Of a stretch of 10,182 bases of DNA, positions 6,966 to 10,182 are shown in pieces. The stretch is taken from NCBI GenBank assembly GCA_027578815.1, contig JANBTH010000877.1:1-10182 (forward strand). Direction: 5' to 3'. This DNA comes from Coemansia sp. RSA 1804 (lineage: Eukaryota; Kickxellomycota; Kickxellomycetes; Kickxellales; Kickxellaceae). Each line of letters begins with the position of its first letter. Position 1 is the first letter of the stretch. A model generated the notes under the pieces. It saw nothing but the letters and a program-made list of their open reading frames with translations, ran no database searches and had not been told where the DNA came from. A program made the position numbers and the translations under genes.

Positions 6966-8322
6966 ATGAGTCGCCGCAACAGCATTGATTCTGCCGAAAG
7001 CAGTAGATTGCTTGGCAAAGCCTCGTCTGCACAGGCAGTAGTGACTCAACCCATTAAGCCGTCCGCTGACATTTTCTGTCCATCACGGCAGCAAAGCAGC
7101 ACACAACACACAACATACTGGCGTCTTGCTCTCTATGAGAACCGCACATTGGCATCAGCAATAACCGCTGCTATTGTAGGGATGCTTGTTGGGTATCCGT
7201 TCGATTCGCTTAAAACCCGAATGCAGACAAACCACTACCCATCTATTCTTGCGTGTGCTCAAAGATCAATAGCCGAGGAAGGGATTTCTGGGCTCTATCG
7301 CGGCTTTCTTCCGCCGCTTCTCACAGCATCCGTGGCAAAGTCATTGTCATTCTCCTTCTTTGAGAAGACAAAGCTGTGGCTACAGCACCACGACCCTTAC
7401 GCAGACAAGAAATCAGTCCTGCGGATACCAGATTTTCAGCGCAAGACGGCTGGATCCATAGCTCTGACAGCGGGTCTTTCTGGGGCAGTTTCAGGAGCAA
7501 TGATTGCTGCCCTATGTTGTCCCTTGGAGCTTGTGAAGGTCCAGATGCAGCTTGCCAAGCTGCTAGACAAAAAACGGATGCCGATGGCTCTGCCCTTGGG
7601 CCCGGACTCGGCGCTAAAGCCGAGACTGAAGGCTGGGGGCGCAATTGGCAAAGATCAGTTTGTTTCTACCACATTGAAGCCAGTAAAAGGAGCCGCGTCT
7701 GCACCGTCATGGGCGCGGTCTAACTTGTCTGTTATCCGCGAGATTGTTCGTTGCCGAGGCGTAGCTGGGCTGTACTATGGCATTAGGCTGCATATATGTA
7801 AGTATCATGAAGTTTGGTATCTAAATGTCTTATTCTTCCGCATTCTTGCTAAACGGTTCTTCTTTATCGTATTACTCCTCAACCACATCGCTGTTTCTGA
7901 TGTTGATGGCGGTTTTCTGTTGTGGGGGTGTAGTGCGCGACGCGAGTGGCACGGCGATATACTTTGCTGCCTATGAAACAATAAAGGAAACGCTTCGGCA
8001 GATCACCGGATCTGAAACAACAGGGCCAATGACACATATGCTTGCTGGTGGATCCTGCGGAGTGCTGTCGTGGCTCCTGATATTCCCGGTAGATCTGATA
8101 AAGTCTAGCATACAGTCACAGGCTCTCCAGCCTAAGGAAGCCGTAATATTCAACGGCCCATGGCATTGCATGCGCAGCACGTATGCCAAGCTTGGGATAT
8201 GTGGGTTGTATCGCGGTGTGTCTGTGAGCCTCATCAGAGCATTTCCAATCCACGGGCTGAATTTTGTTGTTTACGAATGGGCACGCTCGACCATCTGCTG
8301 GCTAGCTGGGCGTCGCGAGTAG
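6966..8322 (+). CDS. Mitochondrial carrier family (SLC25) protein, one intron
   Basis: Six-helix transporter of the mitochondrial inner membrane. Exons 6966-7797 and 7934-8322 encode 406 residues, longer than the usual 300. The first 52 residues are a polar Ser-rich extension. Three repeats follow. Repeat 1 has a full signature (PFDSLKTR, 78-85) and GLYRGF. Repeat 2 has PLELVKVQ (186-193), then a basic matrix loop of about 60 residues (195-254), then GLYYGIRL and LRDASGTAIYFAAYE. Repeat 3 has PVDLIKSS (329-336), GLYRGV and IRAFPIHGLNFVVYE. The last basic residue of the signature is Gln193 in repeat 2 and Ser336 in repeat 3. Arg279-Asp280 and Arg379 resemble the acylcarnitine/basic amino acid clade (SLC25A20/29/45/48, yeast Crc1/Ort1). 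The substrate cannot be set from sequence alone. The ATG has A at -3. Codon bias is weak. Confidence 0.93.
7798..7933 (+). other. Intron of the mitochondrial carrier gene
   Basis: A 136-base phase-1 intron with donor GTAAGT and acceptor GTGTAG, the same pair as in GND1. Possible branch sites are CTGAT (7897-7901, about 33 bases upstream of the acceptor) and TGCTAAAC (7848-7855). Splicing makes RLHI-LRDASGTAIYF, a normal join at the start of the fourth carrier helix. Without splicing the frame leaves the carrier fold. Confidence 0.93.
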
Positions 8323-8433
8323 AAAGTTATTAATAGAAAGCGCTCTATGTTATGACGTGCGTGGCATATGGTGTTTAAAATATATTGTGAAGAGACATTA
8401 TTCCTCATGTCATTGTTTGCAGCTGGCTGCTGT

Positions 8434-8462
8434 TATCCCCAAAAACGCAAATGTTGGGGATA
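8434..8462 (+). terminator. Hairpin between the carrier gene and the cryptic minus-strand gene
   Basis: TATCCCCAA and TTGGGGATA form a perfect 9-base-pair stem with an 11-base loop; three more pairs are possible across a one-base bulge. It starts 112 bases after the carrier stop, in the convergent spacer before the proposed gene ending at 8576. A possible AATAAA for the carrier lies at 8545-8550. A terminator or RNA-processing role is inferred. Confidence 0.4.
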
Positions 8463-8575
8463 GACATCAGGAGAAAATACGCAGCAACAGATGCGGGAAT
8501 TCCTTGTGATTGGCTAAACCCCGGACAACGAGGAAACTTGTCGCAATAAATGCGGAAATAGAAGAGGAAACACGG

Positions 8576-9074
8576 TCAGATGGTCCTTGTCTCATATCTT
8601 GTGACAAGGAATGGCGGTGGTATGTGTGATGGAAGCTTCGACAGTTGCTCATCAGGTATAATACCTTTTTGTAAAGATGGATTAACGAGAATTGATGGAA
8701 AACGAGGCTGCTGCGGCTGCGGCTGCGGATGCAGATATACGGCTGCAACGAAACGGACTGTTTTTGGTTAGTTATTGAAGCAAATCTAAAAGATTGGAAC
8801 TGTGACCAAATAAAACAAAATCAAGAAGCCGCCAAGACCAAAGTTGCAGTGTTTGCGCCATGAACTAGTAGCAATCCATGCTGACGACCAAAAAGAAAAA
8901 CAGCAGCCGTTTTGGCATACCTTCTGGGCTTGGCTTCTCTCCTAGCGGCGGAATGAACCATGAGGTTGCGTTTGCAGTTGCTGCGAATAATGCATGAGCC
9001 TTGACATCGTCATGGCTAGCCTGCGGAAAAGAAAGTGAGGACTTCAAATCCGACAGTGTTCCGGCAATGCTCAT
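8576..9074 (-). CDS. Proposed two-exon gene, unknown product
   Basis: I do not recognise this protein. Exon 1 (9074-8921) opens at an ATG and ends at donor G-GTATGC in phase 1. Exon 2 (8742-8576) runs in frame to TGA. The join gives 106 residues beginning MSIAGTLSDLKSS, with ATSWFIPPLGEKPSPEG across the junction, a QPQPQ run made by a CCGCAG repeat (about 57-62), and a Pro-rich end with SHIPPPFLVTRYETRTI. It is soluble, with no signal peptide or membrane segment. Support: textbook donor, branch and acceptor, a frame that stays open through both exons, and codon use like that of the carrier. Weakness: C at -3 and a short upstream ORF overlapping the start. It converges on the carrier gene and diverges from the gene at 9632. 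Confidence 0.5.
8743..8920 (-). other. Predicted intron of the proposed gene 8576-9074
   Basis: A 178-base intron on the minus strand with donor GTATGC, a CTAAC branch site (8771-8767) about 25 bases before the acceptor, a pyrimidine-leaning run, and acceptor TTGCAG. It contains in-frame stops, so the two exons are never joined in a plain ORF. Confidence 0.5.
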
Positions 9075-9631
9075 GAGAATGTGGGCTTTGCCACTTTGGT
9101 CATCGCAGCACAATAGGAGGAAGAGGGGGGGGCGGGTTGTCCCCCGGGATATCGGGGGTGATGTCTTTTTTAAAATGCGCGGCTTGCCAGTGTCACATTG
9201 CGTCAGACTTTAGAAAGGCAGGAAGGAAAGCCTGTGCTGCCCACCCATTTTCTTAAAAGATGGATGACCAAAAGAGAAAGGAAAAAGAACCGCACAGGAA
9301 TTGGAGGAGAAGGGGGGGCGTAAAGGTGCGGAAAGGGGAGGGGTCCCATGCCAAGCCCATTCCCCGTTATTCCATGTTATTCTTTTTCAATGAGGGCTAT
9401 GATTTTTACGGATTCTCTTCCTCAATCTCCACTCTAGCCAGTGTACGTTGGCTGACGTGTCCCATCCATTTCCGTCCTTGCACATAAATACTCCAGCATC
9501 TGGCGTCTCAGCACAGCCGTTGTGTCTTCTTTCACACACCAAATAGCTTTTGTACTCTTCTTTTTCTACACAGCACTTTTATCTTTTTTCTTTTGCTTCT
9601 TGTTTACCAAAGCGCCTTTCAACAACACGCA
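9075..9631. promoter_or_regulatory. Divergent G-rich promoter region
   Basis: The region separates the proposed minus-strand gene from the gene at 9632. It holds G-runs at 9125-9158 with a CCCCCG/CGGGGG hairpin (9141-9158), AGGGG motifs at 9311, 9334 and 9339 that match the fungal stress element STRE, and TGACGTG at 9453-9459, a CRE/ATF-like half site just above the TATA-like box. The leader (about 9528-9600) is pyrimidine-rich. Regulation by stress is inferred only. Confidence 0.45.
9483..9490 (+). promoter_or_regulatory. TATA-like box of the gene at 9632
   Basis: CATAAATA lies 149 bases before the ATG, the same distance as in GND1 and ERG25. Confidence 0.45.
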
Positions 9632-10022
9632 ATGTCCTACAACAACTATTCTGGCGGCTACGACAACTACGGCCAGCAGCAGGGCGGCTATGACAACTAT
9701 GGCCAGCAGCAGGGCGGCTACAACCAGCCCCAGGGCCAGGGCGGCTATGGTGGCAATGATTTTGACCTCAGCAGATTCACTGGCAACGAGACCACCGAGG
9801 AGCTTGCCAACATGATGATGGGCGGCTCTGAGAACAGAGACGTTATCAACAACCTCGGAGCCTACGAGGAGAAGGCGCGTGCGCTTCCCGACGAGGACTT
9901 TAGCATGGATGAGTTCTACAGCAAGTACGGACAGATGAGCGAGAATGCCGACCGCGGAATCTTTGGGTTCGGCAACAGCAGCAACTTCCAGGGCGAGTCG
10001 AAGACAAGCCATCAGCTTCTTG
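9632..10022 (+). CDS. Gly/Gln/Tyr-rich protein, possibly CipC/DUF3759-like, first exon (partial)
   Basis: Exon 1 encodes 130 codons plus one base and ends at a GTAAGT donor. Residues 1-42 are low complexity: GGYDNYGQQQ occurs twice in a row, then GGYNQPQGQGGYGG. Residues 43-120 are acidic and ordered-looking (FTGNETTEELANMMMGG, DEDFSMDEFYSKYG). The exon ends in SKTSHQLLG, which resembles the start of the conserved helix of CipC/DUF3759 proteins (HELLGGAAAFEA-like), so the domain may continue in exon 2 beyond the window. That family link is tentative. Reading through the donor gives Lys then TAG, so an unspliced message would end at residue 132. The start is the first ATG in frame, with G at -3. 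Codon use is biased, suggesting good expression. Confidence 0.75.
9653..9712 (+). repeat. Two tandem 30-base coding repeats
   Basis: Two adjacent 30-base units encode GGYDNYGQQQ twice. They differ only by C/T changes at third positions of Tyr codons, so the protein repeat is exact. A third, degenerate unit follows. Confidence 0.9.
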
Positions 10023-10182
10023 GTAAGTAGCAATTGTTTGCTTGTGCATCATATTCAGCTGGCCGTGATTTTTTGTTTGAGATAAAGCAGCACTTGCAGC
10101 GGGCACATCCTTTTGTGGTTTTGTGCCTGCTGGCTGCTGTCATTGGATAGAGCGAGCACAGCCAGGAGGAGAGGGGGGAGGT
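10023..10182 (+). other. Start of an intron running toward the right edge
   Basis: GTAAGT at 10023 matches the donors of the other two well-supported plus-strand genes. AG acceptors exist at 10090 and 10099 but the joined frame does not resemble the expected family. No GTGTAG-type acceptor is seen before the edge, so exon 2 probably lies outside the window. Confidence 0.55.

Noticed and set aside
8584..8610. Inverted repeat TCCTTGTC / GACAAGGA
   Set aside because: It lies inside exon 2 of the proposed gene and is more simply coding sequence.
8580..8771. 63-codon plus ORF with a Cys/Gly repeat
   Set aside because: The repeat is the reverse complement of the CCGCAG repeat that encodes Gln/Pro in the better-supported minus-strand gene.

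Overview
The window is nuclear DNA from a fungus. It carries intron-poor eukaryotic genes, GTAAGT-type introns of about 130 bases, purine at -3 before most start codons, TATA boxes, pyrimidine-rich promoters, and fungal-type proteins (Erg25-like sterol oxidase, Yos1, a Gly/Gln/Tyr-rich CipC-like protein). No bacterial operon, mobile element, CRISPR array, rRNA or tRNA gene was seen. Protein flavour and few short introns suggest an early-diverging fungus (Kickxellomycotina- or Mucoromycota-like), but that is only an impression.

Layout from left to right. 1-655: promoter region of transaldolase, TATA box at 476. 656-1624 (+): transaldolase (TAL1). 1625-2541: a 0.9 kb gap with a doubtful spliced minus-strand ORF, a 41-base pyrimidine tract and the next TATA box. 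2542-4140 (+): 6-phosphogluconate dehydrogenase (GND1), one intron. 4303-5205 (-): C-4 methylsterol oxidase (ERG25), convergent with GND1. 5206-5945: divergent promoter region. 5946-6188 (+): Yos1/IER3IP1-type secretory protein. 6189-6965: gap with two hairpins. 6966-8322 (+): mitochondrial carrier (SLC25) with one intron. 8576-9074 (-): a proposed two-exon gene of unknown function, found only by joining exons across a good splice donor, branch point and acceptor. 9075-9631: divergent G-rich promoter. 9632 to the right edge (+): first exon of a Gly/Gln/Tyr-rich protein that may belong to the CipC/DUF3759 family; the rest lies outside.

Functionally, TAL1 and GND1 are tandem genes for the non-oxidative and oxidative branches of the pentose phosphate pathway. 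GND1 makes NADPH and ribulose-5-phosphate; TAL1 recycles sugar phosphates. ERG25 next door consumes reducing power in ergosterol synthesis. YOS1 (ER-Golgi traffic) and the carrier (mitochondrial inner membrane) look like unrelated housekeeping neighbours. I see no evidence of an undescribed defence or mobile system. The least explained items are the cryptic spliced gene at 8576-9074, the unusual carrier, the low-complexity N-terminus of the last gene, and hairpins in intergenic or 3' regions.
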